A DNA stretch of 64,000 nucleotides from Sphingomonas yantingensis (GCF_014199325.1 NZ_JACIJJ010000003.1:434001-498000); one strand, 5' to 3'; positions 49,336 through 57,395 are shown, counted from the first letter of the stretch. Notes: a model not told the origin generated them from the sequence alone. Made by a program: numbers and translations.

Positions 49336-51891
49336 TCAGAAGTTGAAACGGACCGAGCCGGTGAAGGTGCGGCCAAGCGCCGGCTGCCCGCTGATGACCG
49401 TCGGGGTGACGGTCGGATCGGCGACACCGCCATTGCCGCGCAGGTCGAAGGTGTCGAACAGGTTGTAGACGTTGACGCCGAGCTCGACATTCCGGAGCGG
49501 CGCGACGGTCACGTTGGCGTTGAATATCGCCTTGCCCGGATATTCGCGGCCGGCATCGTCAGTGGCGCTGGTCTGGCCGGTCATGGCGAGCCCCAGCCCG
49601 ACGATCTCCGCCACCCGGTAATTGGCGACGACGTTGTAGGTGAGGTCGGGCAGGTTCGGCGAGCGCGTATAGTCGGCCGCGCCGGTGTTGAGCCGCTTCG
49701 CTTGGGTATAGGTCGCGTTGGTGAACAGCGAGAACGGTCCGCTGTCGAAGGTGCCCGTCCATTCGAGCCCCTGCGACTTGAACTTCGCGTCGATGATGCA
49801 CCCACCCGCGCCGCCGGGGCAGCGCGTGGCCGACAATTCGAACGTGCTCTGCTTGAAATTGGCCTTGAGCAGCGAGAGCTGGACCGAATAGCGGCCGAAG
49901 CTGAAGCGGCCCTGGTTCTTCACGCCGATCTCGTACTGATTCACGAAATCGACCGAGGGGGTGAGGCCGTCGGCCGCGCAGCCGTTGGTCCCCGCCCGCG
50001 CATCGGCGCTGTTGCAAAGGTCGCCGTCGCGCGAGAACTTGCCGCCGAACGTCTGGCGATCGCTGTTGAACCGCCCGCCGCGCGAGGCGCGCGCGAAGAT
50101 GTTGGTGTTGGCGCCCGGCTTGAACCCGCCGCCCACCGTCCAGCTGACATAGTTGCGGGTATAGTCGAGCACCTCGACCGGGCCGTTGGCGGTGATCGTC
50201 GGGATGCGCACCCCGCCCGAATTGACGAAGAACTCGGCCCCGCCCGCGCGCCCGCTGCCGCTGGCCTTCACCGATTCGAACCGGACGCTGCCGTCGATCT
50301 GGAACTGGTCGCCGGTCAGGTCGAGGCCGACATAAGGCGCGGTGTTCTTGTACGAATAGTCGTAATCGCGGCTGCAGCAGCTGCCCCAGTTGTTGTTGTA
50401 GCCGGAAATCCCCTCCTGCGTCAGCTTGGCGCCGGCCGCGTCATAGAGGTCGAGCTGCGCCGGATTGTCGCCGGACACCTCGCGCAGCGAGCGGTCGACG
50501 TGCCAGTCCATCGCGATCTTCTGGTTCATGTAGAACAGGCCCGCGCGTGCGGTGATGCGGCCGAAGCCGCCCGCCTCGAACTTGCCCGACAGGCCGAGGT
50601 CGTTGGCGAAGCTGCCCACGTCGCGGATGTTGGTGCGCACGTTGACGTTGTTGTCGACATAGGTGCCGGTGAACGCCTGGCCCGCGCGGGGCCCGTTGGC
50701 GTAGCGGATCGACGCGACGGTGGCATAGGGGACGCCGTTCAGCGACAGCTGCGACCCGATCACGCTGGCGCGCGTCGCGACGTTCAGGAACGGCGAGGAG
50801 AACGCGCCGTCCATCGCGGTGTAGCGGGCATTGTTGTCGATCGTGAAGTGATCGCCCCAGTCGTAGTGGAACTGCGCCTGGATCGCCTTGGCATTGGTGG
50901 TGATGCCGTCCATCGGCACACGACGAAGCGTGCTGTCGCGGTCGTAGATCAGGAAGTCGCGATTGTAGATCGAATAATTCGACGCGCGCCGCCCGTCGAA
51001 ACCCGGAAACGGCTTCACATCGCTGACGTTCAGCCCGTTGATCGTCGCGAGCGCGGGGGCGCCGGTGTAGTTCGGCTCCCGCGTGTCGGCGAGCTTGAAC
51101 AGCACGCGGACATAGCCGTTGCCGTCGTCGAACGTCTGGGTGACGTTGCCCTTGATCTGATAGCTGTCGCTGACGCGGTAATCGGCGCGCAGCGGCCCCT
51201 TGCCGGTGCGATAGAAGCCGCCGATGTGGAAGCGCGTCGTCTCGCCGATCGGCGCGCCGTAGCGGAAATCGACGCGCTGCTCGTTATAGCCGATGCCCTG
51301 GTTGAAGGCGACATAGCCGCCCGCCTGCTCGCCATAATGGCTGATATAGTTGATGACCGCGCCCGGCGCCTGCGAGGCGAAGGTGGCGGCGCCGCCGCCG
51401 CGCACCGCCTGCACGTCGGCGACCGAGGCGTCGAAGCGGGTCCAGTAATCGTTGTTGCCGAACTGCATGTCGCCGAACAGCACCGTCGGCAGACCATCCT
51501 CCTGCAACTGGACGAAGGGCGAGCCGCCCGTCGCTACCGGCAGGCCGCGGACCGCGATGTTCGAATTGCCGCCCGGGCCGGCGGTGCCCGCGACCTGGAT
51601 GCCGGGGATCAGGCGCAGCGCCTCCGATTCCGAGCTTGGGCGGAAGGTCTGGACCGTCTCGGCAGAGATCGTCGTGACCGAGACCGAACTGTCGAGCTGT
51701 CGCTTGTCACGGCCCGAGGCGGTGACGACGATATCGTCGAGCGCACCCTGATCGGCGTCGGTGGTGCTCGGCTGTCCTGCCTGCGCATCGATCGGCGCGG
51801 GGGGCACGGTGGCCGTCTGGGCAAAAGCGGGCGCGCTCCCCGCGGCGACCCCGATCAGCGACGTGCAAGCGAGCAGCAGCGTACGGTTCAA
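49336..51891 (-). CDS. TonB-dependent receptor of the LacI-controlled sugar locus
   Basis: Outer-membrane active transporter of 851 residues. A signal peptide (to about residue 25) is followed by a TonB-box-like DDIVVTASG, a plug domain (EALRLIPGIQVAGTAG, GAVINYISHYGE) and a beta-barrel ending VRFNF with terminal Phe. It lacks the STN domain of the 23.7-kb receptor, so it is a transporter rather than a sigma-signalling transducer. It heads an operon with the halogenase-like and oxygenase genes, and its promoter region has two CAATCGATT sites. Its ligand is probably an oligosaccharide such as sucrose or a fructan; this is inferred from the GH68/LacI link. Confidence 0.95.
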   Translation of the reverse strand: MNRTLLLACTSLIGVAAGSAPAFAQTATVPPAPIDAQAGQPSTTDADQGALDDIVVTASGRDKRQLDSSVSVTTISAETVQTFRPSSESEALRLIPGIQVAGTAGPGGNSNIAVRGLPVATGGSPFVQLQEDGLPTVLFGDMQFGNNDYWTRFDASVADVQAVRGGGAATFASQAPGAVINYISHYGEQAGGYVAFNQGIGYNEQRVDFRYGAPIGETTRFHIGGFYRTGKGPLRADYRVSDSYQIKGNVTQTFDDGNGYVRVLFKLADTREPNYTGAPALATINGLNVSDVKPFPGFDGRRASNYSIYNRDFLIYDRDSTLRRVPMDGITTNAKAIQAQFHYDWGDHFTIDNNARYTAMDGAFSSPFLNVATRASVIGSQLSLNGVPYATVASIRYANGPRAGQAFTGTYVDNNVNVRTNIRDVGSFANDLGLSGKFEAGGFGRITARAGLFYMNQKIAMDWHVDRSLREVSGDNPAQLDLYDAAGAKLTQEGISGYNNNWGSCCSRDYDYSYKNTAPYVGLDLTGDQFQIDGSVRFESVKASGSGRAGGAEFFVNSGGVRIPTITANGPVEVLDYTRNYVSWTVGGGFKPGANTNIFARASRGGRFNSDRQTFGGKFSRDGDLCNSADARAGTNGCAADGLTPSVDFVNQYEIGVKNQGRFSFGRYSVQLSLLKANFKQSTFELSATRCPGGAGGCIIDAKFKSQGLEWTGTFDSGPFSLFTNATYTQAKRLNTGAADYTRSPNLPDLTYNVVANYRVAEIVGLGLAMTGQTSATDDAGREYPGKAIFNANVTVAPLRNVELGVNVYNLFDTFDLRGNGGVADPTVTPTVISGQPALGRTFTGSVRFNF

Positions 51892-51955
51892 GACAACCTC
51901 CCCTTTTTGCGGACCATCGTTGCGGGTCCCAGCGTTGAGGGTTCACATAGCAATG

Positions 51956-51979
51956 CAATCGATTTCCTGCAATCGATTG
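51956..51979. promoter_or_regulatory. Tandem LacI-type operators upstream of TonB receptor
   Basis: Two copies of TGCAATCGATT: one with core CAATCGATTT at 51956-51965 and one with the perfect palindrome CAATCGATTG at 51970-51979. Their centres are 14 bp apart, 65 to 90 bp before the receptor start. Identical in core to the site at 44166-44175. Confidence 0.6.
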
Positions 51980-52022
51980 TTTGTTTGTTCGATGATCCTT
52001 TCGGATGATCGCTGGGCACCTC

Positions 52023-52042
52023 TTTGCGAGCCCGAACGCAAA
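52023..52042. promoter_or_regulatory. 20-bp palindromic element in TonB receptor upstream region
   Basis: TTTGCG (52023-52028) and CGCAAA (52037-52042) form 6-bp inverted arms around an 8-bp spacer. It resembles the element at 42730-42749. It partly overlaps the tail of the neighbouring terminator, so its repetition may be regulatory or incidental. Confidence 0.3.
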
Positions 52043-52076
52043 AAGCCCCCACCGATGGCTCGGCAGGGGCTTTTCA
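52038..52076 (-). terminator. Rho-independent terminator of the DUF1080-GMC-subunit 3 operon
   Basis: On the minus strand AAAAGCCCC is followed by a short loop region and GGGGCTTTTTGCG; the arms are 52066-52074 and 52041-52049. The GC stem with a T run begins 22 bp after the last stop codon of the operon. It separates that operon from the TonB receptor promoter. Confidence 0.85.
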
Positions 52077-52096
52077 GGTTGCCTTGTCGTCTGCGG

Positions 52097-52792
52097 CTAG
52101 GCGGGCGTCAGCTTGAGCGTCGCGAGGAGCGCGGACAGGTGGGCCAGCGCCTCCTGCGACGGGCCGGGATAAGGCCCCTCGGTCGGCTGGTCGCCGATAT
52201 AGCCCATGTCCGCCTTCCCCTCGGGCAGAGTATAGAAGCCGAGCACGAGCAGCCCGCGCATCCGGTCCATGAACCGGACGGGCATCGCCATCGCGCCTGT
52301 GGGCGCCGCGGTGCAGAGCGTTTCGAGCAACCCGCCCCGCGTTTTCGCGTCCAGCGCCGCGAATGGCTTGCGGTACTGCGCCTCGCCCTGGCGGTCGAGC
52401 CAGGTCAGGCCGCCGAGGATCAGTGTCCGGTCGGTTTGCTGCGCCGGATAGGGCGCGCTGATCCATTCGTCGACGAACGCGCCGATGCCGAGCTTGGCGG
52501 CGCCCGGCGACACGTCATCGGCGGGCAGGATCATGTCGGCCAGCAGATCGACCGACGCGCGCTGCGCCGGGGTCAGCGTCAGCGGCCAGACGACCTTCGG
52601 CTCCATCAGCGTGGGATCGCGGCCATAGCCCCTGGTCGGCGGCAGCGGCGGGACCGGCCCCGGCCAGTCCGCGACCACGGGCAGCGGCGCGCCCTCCCCC
52701 ACCGCCGCGCCCGCTTCGGGGGCGAGGCGGGCGAGCGGCAGGGCAGCGGCGGCCATCATCCACTGCATCGTCGTGCGGCGCGACAGCGTCAT
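52097..52792 (-). CDS. Gluconate 2-dehydrogenase subunit 3-family protein
   Basis: Small partner subunit of a membrane-associated GMC dehydrogenase, 231 residues. A Tat leader (TLSRRTTMQWMMAAAALPLA) targets it, with the large subunit riding along, to the periplasm. The core LTPAQRASVDLLADMILPADDVSPGAAKLGIGAFVDEWI (in part: LLADMILPADDVSPGA) is the subunit-3 signature. In Caulobacter the equivalent LacC protein is needed for C3 oxidation of lactose. It overlaps the GMC gene stop by ATGA (52789-52792) and is the last gene of the operon before a clear terminator. Confidence 0.93.
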   Translation of the reverse strand: MTLSRRTTMQWMMAAAALPLARLAPEAGAAVGEGAPLPVVADWPGPVPPLPPTRGYGRDPTLMEPKVVWPLTLTPAQRASVDLLADMILPADDVSPGAAKLGIGAFVDEWISAPYPAQQTDRTLILGGLTWLDRQGEAQYRKPFAALDAKTRGGLLETLCTAAPTGAMAMPVRFMDRMRGLLVLGFYTLPEGKADMGYIGDQPTEGPYPGPSQEALAHLSALLATLKLTPA

Positions 52793-54489
52793 GCGAAAGC
52801 TCCCGACTTGAAGCGCGCGGCCAGCCGCTCGGACGAGCGCAGCGCCAGCGCGAGAATGGTGAGCGTCGGATTCTTGTGCGCGCCCGAGGCAAAGATCGCA
52901 CCGTCCATCAGCGCCAGATTGTCGACGTCCCATGCCTGGCCATAGCCGTCGACCACCGAGGACCTTTTGTCCGCGCCCATCCGTGCGGTGCCGAGTTCGT
53001 GAATGATCTCGCCCCCCGCGGCCATGATCTTTTCGGGCGGCAGGGTGGGATCGTCGAGGATGCGGCCGCCCATCCGCGTGAAGATCGCGTGCGCCGTCTT
53101 TCGGCCGTGTGCGACCTGGTTGATCTCGTGCTGCGAAAACCTGAATGCGAAGCGCAGGACCGGAATGCCGAAGCGGTCCTTCACGCCCGGATCGATCTCG
53201 CAATAGGTGTCCTTGTTGGGGATCATCTCCCCGCGCAGCGCCATGCCGATCGTCGCGCCCGACGCCTGCCGCACCGCCTTCTTGAGGTCCGCGCCCCAGA
53301 CGCGCGGCAGGACGTTCGACGACGGCACGCCGAACCGCCCCCAAACCTCGAAATGATAGCCGCGCGCGAAGTCGAGCTCGCCGCGCTTCTGCTGCTCGTA
53401 GAGCCAGAACGGGATGTAGATGTGCTGCCCGCCGATCCCGTCCTCGTTATAGCGCGGTCGTCCGGCAAGGCCGGGGATGTAGGCGGTGAACGACGCACCC
53501 GTCGAATCGGTCAGGTTGCGGCCAAGCTCACCCGAAGAATTGGCAAGGCCCCGGCCCGGCGTGCCGGAATTGAGGAGCAGCCGCGTCGTCTCGCCGGTGC
53601 CGGCGGCGAGGACGACCGCCTTCGCCTTGACCTCGTGCCGCATCCCCGTCTTGCGATCGACATATTCGACGCCGGTCGCGCGGCCCGCCTTGTCGGTCAG
53701 GACGCGGCTGACCATCGCATCGGTCTGGACGGTGAGCTTCCCCGTCGCCTTGGCCTGCGGCAGGAACGAGGTCGTCGTCTGGAACATCGCCCCGATCGTG
53801 CAGCCGCGCGTGCAGGGCGAGGCGTTGTAGCAGGCGGCGCGCGGCGCGACCGGATCGGGCATGTCGCGCGTCAGCACCGCGGTGTGCGCTGCGCGGACGG
53901 GAATGCCCATGCTCTCGGCCGTCGCCTTGATGAGCATCTCGGGGATGCGGGGCTTTGGCGGCGGCATCAGGCACTCGGCGGGCGAGTCCGGGTGGTTCTC
54001 CAGCCCGATCGGACCGCCGTTGACGCCGATCATCTTCTCGACCCGGTCATAGAAGGGCGCGACGTCGTCATAGGAAATCGGCCAGTCGACGCCGAGCCCG
54101 TCGCGCGAGAAGGGCTTGAAGTCGTACGCGCCCCAGCGCGGCACGTGGCGGCCCCAATGGTTGGTCCGTCCGCCCAGCATTCGCGGACGCCACCATTTGA
54201 AATCGCTGCCCGGCGCCGAGGTATAGGGCTCGCCCGTCACCTCCCAGCCGCCATCGACCGTCGCGTCGAAATAGCCGAACGGCTTGTCCGGCGTGCCGCT
54301 GCCGCGCAGCGGTGCGTCGCTTTCGGGCGCAAGCATGTTGACCTCCGCCTGCGGGTCGTAGTCGCGCCCCGCCTCCAGCATCAGGCAGCGCAGCCCCGCC
54401 TTGGTCAGCGTATAGGCGGCCATCCCGCCCGCGGCCCCAGAACCCACGATGATGACGTCTGCGGGTGCGGTTTCTTGTCCGGGGGTCAT
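52789..54489 (-). CDS. GMC-family oxidoreductase (glucoside 3-dehydrogenase-like)
   Basis: FAD-dependent dehydrogenase of 566 residues, the catalytic subunit. The FAD loop VIIVGSGAAGGMAAY is at about 12-26, LEAGRDYDP follows, and GGRTNHWGRHVPRW, CTRGCTIGA and the C-terminal HELGTARMGADKRSSVVDGYG with NPTLTILALALR match the group that includes the Caulobacter LacA and gluconate 2-dehydrogenase large subunits. It has no own signal peptide, as expected when subunit 3 provides the Tat leader. Likely reaction: C3 oxidation of a glycoside, with electrons going to a cytochrome. No cytochrome c gene is visible nearby. ATG 54489 overlaps the DUF1080 stop. Confidence 0.92.
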   Translation of the reverse strand: MTPGQETAPADVIIVGSGAAGGMAAYTLTKAGLRCLMLEAGRDYDPQAEVNMLAPESDAPLRGSGTPDKPFGYFDATVDGGWEVTGEPYTSAPGSDFKWWRPRMLGGRTNHWGRHVPRWGAYDFKPFSRDGLGVDWPISYDDVAPFYDRVEKMIGVNGGPIGLENHPDSPAECLMPPPKPRIPEMLIKATAESMGIPVRAAHTAVLTRDMPDPVAPRAACYNASPCTRGCTIGAMFQTTTSFLPQAKATGKLTVQTDAMVSRVLTDKAGRATGVEYVDRKTGMRHEVKAKAVVLAAGTGETTRLLLNSGTPGRGLANSSGELGRNLTDSTGASFTAYIPGLAGRPRYNEDGIGGQHIYIPFWLYEQQKRGELDFARGYHFEVWGRFGVPSSNVLPRVWGADLKKAVRQASGATIGMALRGEMIPNKDTYCEIDPGVKDRFGIPVLRFAFRFSQHEINQVAHGRKTAHAIFTRMGGRILDDPTLPPEKIMAAGGEIIHELGTARMGADKRSSVVDGYGQAWDVDNLALMDGAIFASGAHKNPTLTILALALRSSERLAARFKSGAFA

Positions 54490-55238
54490 GGCTTGTCCAC
54501 GATGGCGCTCGGCCCGATCGGGCGAAGCTTGATGTTGCGATAGGCGACGGGCTCGCCATGATCCTGAAGCGCGATGACGCCGCTGCCGAAGGTGCCGAAA
54601 TGCGGCATCTTCGCGAACTTGGACTCGGCGACACGCGCGCGCCACGCATCGTCGCCATAGCTGACGTCGGCGGTCATCACCCCGTTCAGCCACTGGCGGA
54701 TACGGCCCGGCTCGACCAGCAGCCGCGCGTGGTTCCAGCTGCCCGCCGGCCGCGCCGCCCCCGCCGGCGGCACGGTCATGTCATAGAGCGCGCCGGCCCG
54801 GTGCGAGGGGATCTTGCCGTCCGAATGGCCGGCGTCGTCGAGCACCTGCATCTCGAGCCCGGTCTCATAGACCTGCTTCGTATCGGCAAGGTTGCGCGCC
54901 AGATAGAGGACGCCGCTGTTGCCGCCCTTTGCCGTCTTCCAGTCGAGCGTCAGTTCGAACGCGCCGTAGCGCCCGGCGGTAACCAGGTCGGTGCCGCTCA
55001 TCTGCCCGTCGGCCTTCACGAGCTCGATCGTGCCGTCCTTCACCCGCCAGGTCGGCGGCGCGGCGCCCCCGGCAAAGGATCGCCAGCCCGACAGGTCCCG
55101 GCCGTCGAACAGCAATGTCCAGCCGGCCTTGCGCTCGGCGGCGGTCAGGCGGTTCGCGGCCGGCGCCTGCGCGTCCGCGGCGACGCCCATCGGCAGGAGG
55201 AACAGGCTCGCCAGCGCGGCCCGCAGGGGGTTGGACAT
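54486..55238 (-). CDS. DUF1080 (3-keto-disaccharide hydrolase-like) secreted protein
   Basis: Exported protein of 250 residues, signal peptide to about residue 24. LLFDGRDLSGWRSF, WRVKDGTIELVK, DWKTAKGGNSGVLYLARN and YETGLEMQVLDD are classic DUF1080 marks. It is shorter and only distantly similar to the copy at 36.5 kb. First gene of an operon in which each stop overlaps the next start, with a GMC dehydrogenase and its small subunit: the gene pairing expected if the dehydrogenase makes a 3-keto-glycoside and this protein cleaves it. Confidence 0.92.
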   Translation of the reverse strand: MSNPLRAALASLFLLPMGVAADAQAPAANRLTAAERKAGWTLLFDGRDLSGWRSFAGGAAPPTWRVKDGTIELVKADGQMSGTDLVTAGRYGAFELTLDWKTAKGGNSGVLYLARNLADTKQVYETGLEMQVLDDAGHSDGKIPSHRAGALYDMTVPPAGAARPAGSWNHARLLVEPGRIRQWLNGVMTADVSYGDDAWRARVAESKFAKMPHFGTFGSGVIALQDHGEPVAYRNIKLRPIGPSAIVDKP

Positions 55239-55329
55239 TCATGTCTCCCGGTCCGGCGCCCGGCGGGGCGCGCGATCTCAAGACCGGGTGATCGCAGCCA
55301 ATCGCCGCGTTTTCAATCGCCGAGCGTAT

Positions 55330-55362
55330 GCGGGGCCGTCCGGCTCCCTCGGCCGGCCCCGC
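55330..55362 (-). terminator. GC-rich hairpin after the PRC-barrel-like gene
   Basis: GCGGGGCCG (55330-55338) pairs with CGGCCCCGC (55354-55362), with a 15-nt loop, starting 8 nt beyond the stop codon on the minus strand. No T run follows, so it may be a Rho-linked or stabilising hairpin rather than an intrinsic terminator. Confidence 0.45.
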
Positions 55363-55369
55363 CTCGCCC

Positions 55370-56167
55370 TCAGTCCGCCGCCTCGCGCTTCACGTCGCTG
55401 CGCTTCATCGCCGAGACGAGGACGCTGCCCTCGCCGGAGAAATTGGCGGCAGGAAGCGTCGCCACGCGGTCGCCGAGCTGGACGAGAACAGCGCGAACGC
55501 GGCCGTCGGCCTCGCTGCGCACGTCGCGAACGGTGCCGATCACCCGGTCCTTCGCATCGACGACGGTCATGCCCGGCTGCACGGCGAAGCTGCCCGCACC
55601 CGCCGCCGCGGCACTGCCCGCCAGCGCGAGCATCCCGTTGCCGGCCCCGGCGCTGCCGGTCGCGGTGCCGCTCGCGCTGCCCGCGGCGTTCGCCGCGCCG
55701 CTGCCGACGGCATCGCGCGTCTGCCGAAGCGTATCGCGCCCGCGGTTCGCAAGGCCGCGGGCCTCGCCGACCGCGCCGGTCGCAGTCGAACGGACGGCGT
55801 CGGTGCCGATCAGTTGCGCATCGACCGCGCCGGCGCCGCTGCCCGAGCCGCGCGTCGCGGCGCTGCCGCCGCCGGTCGGTGAGCGCCCGTCGATGAGCGT
55901 CCCGCCCTCGCCCGACGCGCTGCCGCCCGCGCGGACGCGGCCGCTGCGCCGATCGACCTGGCGGTCGGTCCGCAGTTCGCCGCTGCCGGTGCGCCTGAGC
56001 GTGCTCTCGGTCATCGTGCCGGGCGAACGGAGCGTGCCGGCCAGGCTGCCACCAAGTGACCCGCCGAGGCTGCCGCCAAGGCCGCCGCCGCCGAGTAACT
56101 GGGCAGAGGCAGGCGCCGCGAGCGTCGTCAGCGCGAGCGCCGCCGTCGTGAACAGAATGGAACGCAT
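55370..56167 (-). CDS. Secreted low-complexity protein with C-terminal PRC-barrel-like domain
   Basis: Exported protein of 265 residues. After the signal peptide (to about 23) comes a Gly/Ser repeat (LGGSLGGSLGGSLAGTL), then a long Ala/Gly/Ser/Thr-rich low-complexity middle. The C-terminal ~60 residues (GMTVVDAKDRVIGTVRDVRS and onward, VATLPAANF) look like a PRC-barrel domain. Periplasmic or envelope localisation is expected; the function is unknown. It lies 73 bp downstream of the subtilisin gene on the same strand. Its Shine-Dalgarno sequence falls inside a 6-bp hairpin. Confidence 0.8.
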   Translation of the reverse strand: MRSILFTTAALALTTLAAPASAQLLGGGGLGGSLGGSLGGSLAGTLRSPGTMTESTLRRTGSGELRTDRQVDRRSGRVRAGGSASGEGGTLIDGRSPTGGGSAATRGSGSGAGAVDAQLIGTDAVRSTATGAVGEARGLANRGRDTLRQTRDAVGSGAANAAGSASGTATGSAGAGNGMLALAGSAAAAGAGSFAVQPGMTVVDAKDRVIGTVRDVRSEADGRVRAVLVQLGDRVATLPAANFSGEGSVLVSAMKRSDVKREAAD

Positions 56168-56176
56168 CTCTTGTCT

Positions 56177-56194
56177 CCTCTCAGCTTCGAGAGG
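56177..56194 (-). promoter_or_regulatory. Hairpin covering the ribosome site of the PRC-barrel-like gene
   Basis: CCTCTC (56177-56182) and GAGAGG (56189-56194) form a 6-bp stem with a 6-nt loop just before the start codon at 56167. On the mRNA the GAGAGGAGA Shine-Dalgarno is part of the stem, so folding would limit translation. Confidence 0.4.
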
Positions 56195-56240
56195 GGAACG
56201 GCGCCCGGTGCCCGCTTAATCCCGGCGCGCGAACTTTTTT

Positions 56241-57395
56241 CTAGCGTCCCGGCACGCACGCCCCGCAGACGAGCCCGCGGCCATAGCCGCGCCCCGCCGC
56301 CGCCTCGGCATCGACGCGCGCGCGGCCCACCGCGGCAAGCCGCGCGGCGATGAGCGGCGCGGCGAACGAGGTGCCACGCACCGGCCGCATCCGCCCCCGC
56401 GCATCGGGTGCGGCAAACCCGGTATCGGGCGCGGCATAATCGAGATGGCTCGCCCGCCCCGCCTCGATCAGGACGCGGCCGCGTGCGTCGACGCCGGTCA
56501 CCGCGACGACGCCGGGATAGGAGGCGGGATAGGCGGGCGGCGCGGCAGGCCCGTCATTGCCCACCGCCGCGACGATCGTCATCCCCCGCGCCTGCGCCGC
56601 CGCGACGACGCGCGCCAGCAGCGGGTTGGGCGGCCCGACCAGGCTGATCGACACGGTGCCCACGCCCGACCGGACGAGCCAGCCGATCGCGCGCGCGATC
56701 GCGACCGCGCCGCCGCCCGCCGGATCGCTGCCATAGACATCGGCGGCGACGACGCGCGCGCCGGGCGCCCCGCGGCCGATCAGCCAGGCGATCGCGCTGC
56801 CATGGTCGCTCGGCCGCGGCGCGCCACCGGCGAAGCCCTGTTGCCGCACACCGGCATCAGCGACGCCGCCGTCGATCATGCCCACCATCGGCCCCGCCGC
56901 CGCTGGAGGCGACGAAGGCATCGCAATCGACGCGGCGAGCCTGCCGCTCTCGAAATGGATCACGTCGGCGGCGATCGACGGCGCCTGTCGCCGCGCGCGG
57001 GCAAGCGCCCGGTCCAGCCGAAGCCCCGCCGGCACCGCCAGCCGCGCATAGCCGACGCCCAGCCCCTCGACTTCCTCGCGCTCGATCAGGCGAAAGCCGT
57101 CGCGCGTCAGCGCGGCGAGTGCCGCATCGGTCGGGTCGGTCAGCACGACCTCGCCCGCGACTGCCGCATCGCCGCGGTCGTCGCGGACGACGCGCCCGCC
57201 GCTCGACCGGACGAGCGCGGCGATCCGGTCGATGCGCGCCGCCGCCAGCGTCCGCGGTGCGGCATCGGCCACCCGGTCGACGGCCCCCAGCACCTGCCCC
57301 GGCAGCGCACCGATCCGGGGCGGTAGCGCGGGCAGCAGCTGCGCGCTTGCCGGGGCGGCGGCGGCGAGCAGGAGGACGAAGAGGTGGCGTGTCAT
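56241..57395 (-). CDS. Secreted S8 (subtilisin-like) serine protease
   Basis: Exported subtilase of 384 residues with a signal peptide (to about residue 19). The triad is Asp175 (VGMIDGGV), His198 (PSDHGSAIA) and Ser343 (RGTSFAAPLIA), with the oxyanion Asn280 (AAVGNDGP), so it should be active. Residues 20-165 form a propeptide-like N-terminal domain. The Asp-to-His distance is shorter than in classical subtilisins. ATG 57395 was chosen because AAGAAGGA lies just upstream. It is divergent from the ECF sigma/anti-sigma pair across a perfect inverted repeat, a layout seen for subtilases under ECF control. Confidence 0.92.
   Translation of the reverse strand: MTRHLFVLLLAAAAPASAQLLPALPPRIGALPGQVLGAVDRVADAAPRTLAAARIDRIAALVRSSGGRVVRDDRGDAAVAGEVVLTDPTDAALAALTRDGFRLIEREEVEGLGVGYARLAVPAGLRLDRALARARRQAPSIAADVIHFESGRLAASIAMPSSPPAAAGPMVGMIDGGVADAGVRQQGFAGGAPRPSDHGSAIAWLIGRGAPGARVVAADVYGSDPAGGGAVAIARAIGWLVRSGVGTVSISLVGPPNPLLARVVAAAQARGMTIVAAVGNDGPAAPPAYPASYPGVVAVTGVDARGRVLIEAGRASHLDYAAPDTGFAAPDARGRMRPVRGTSFAAPLIAARLAAVGRARVDAEAAAGRGYGRGLVCGACVPGR

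Noticed and set aside
47713..52008. Long plus-strand open frame opposite the halogenase and TonB receptor genes
   Set aside because: Spans two genuine genes and their intergenic hairpin on the opposite strand; its product is low-complexity His/Arg/Asp-rich sequence with no fold signature.
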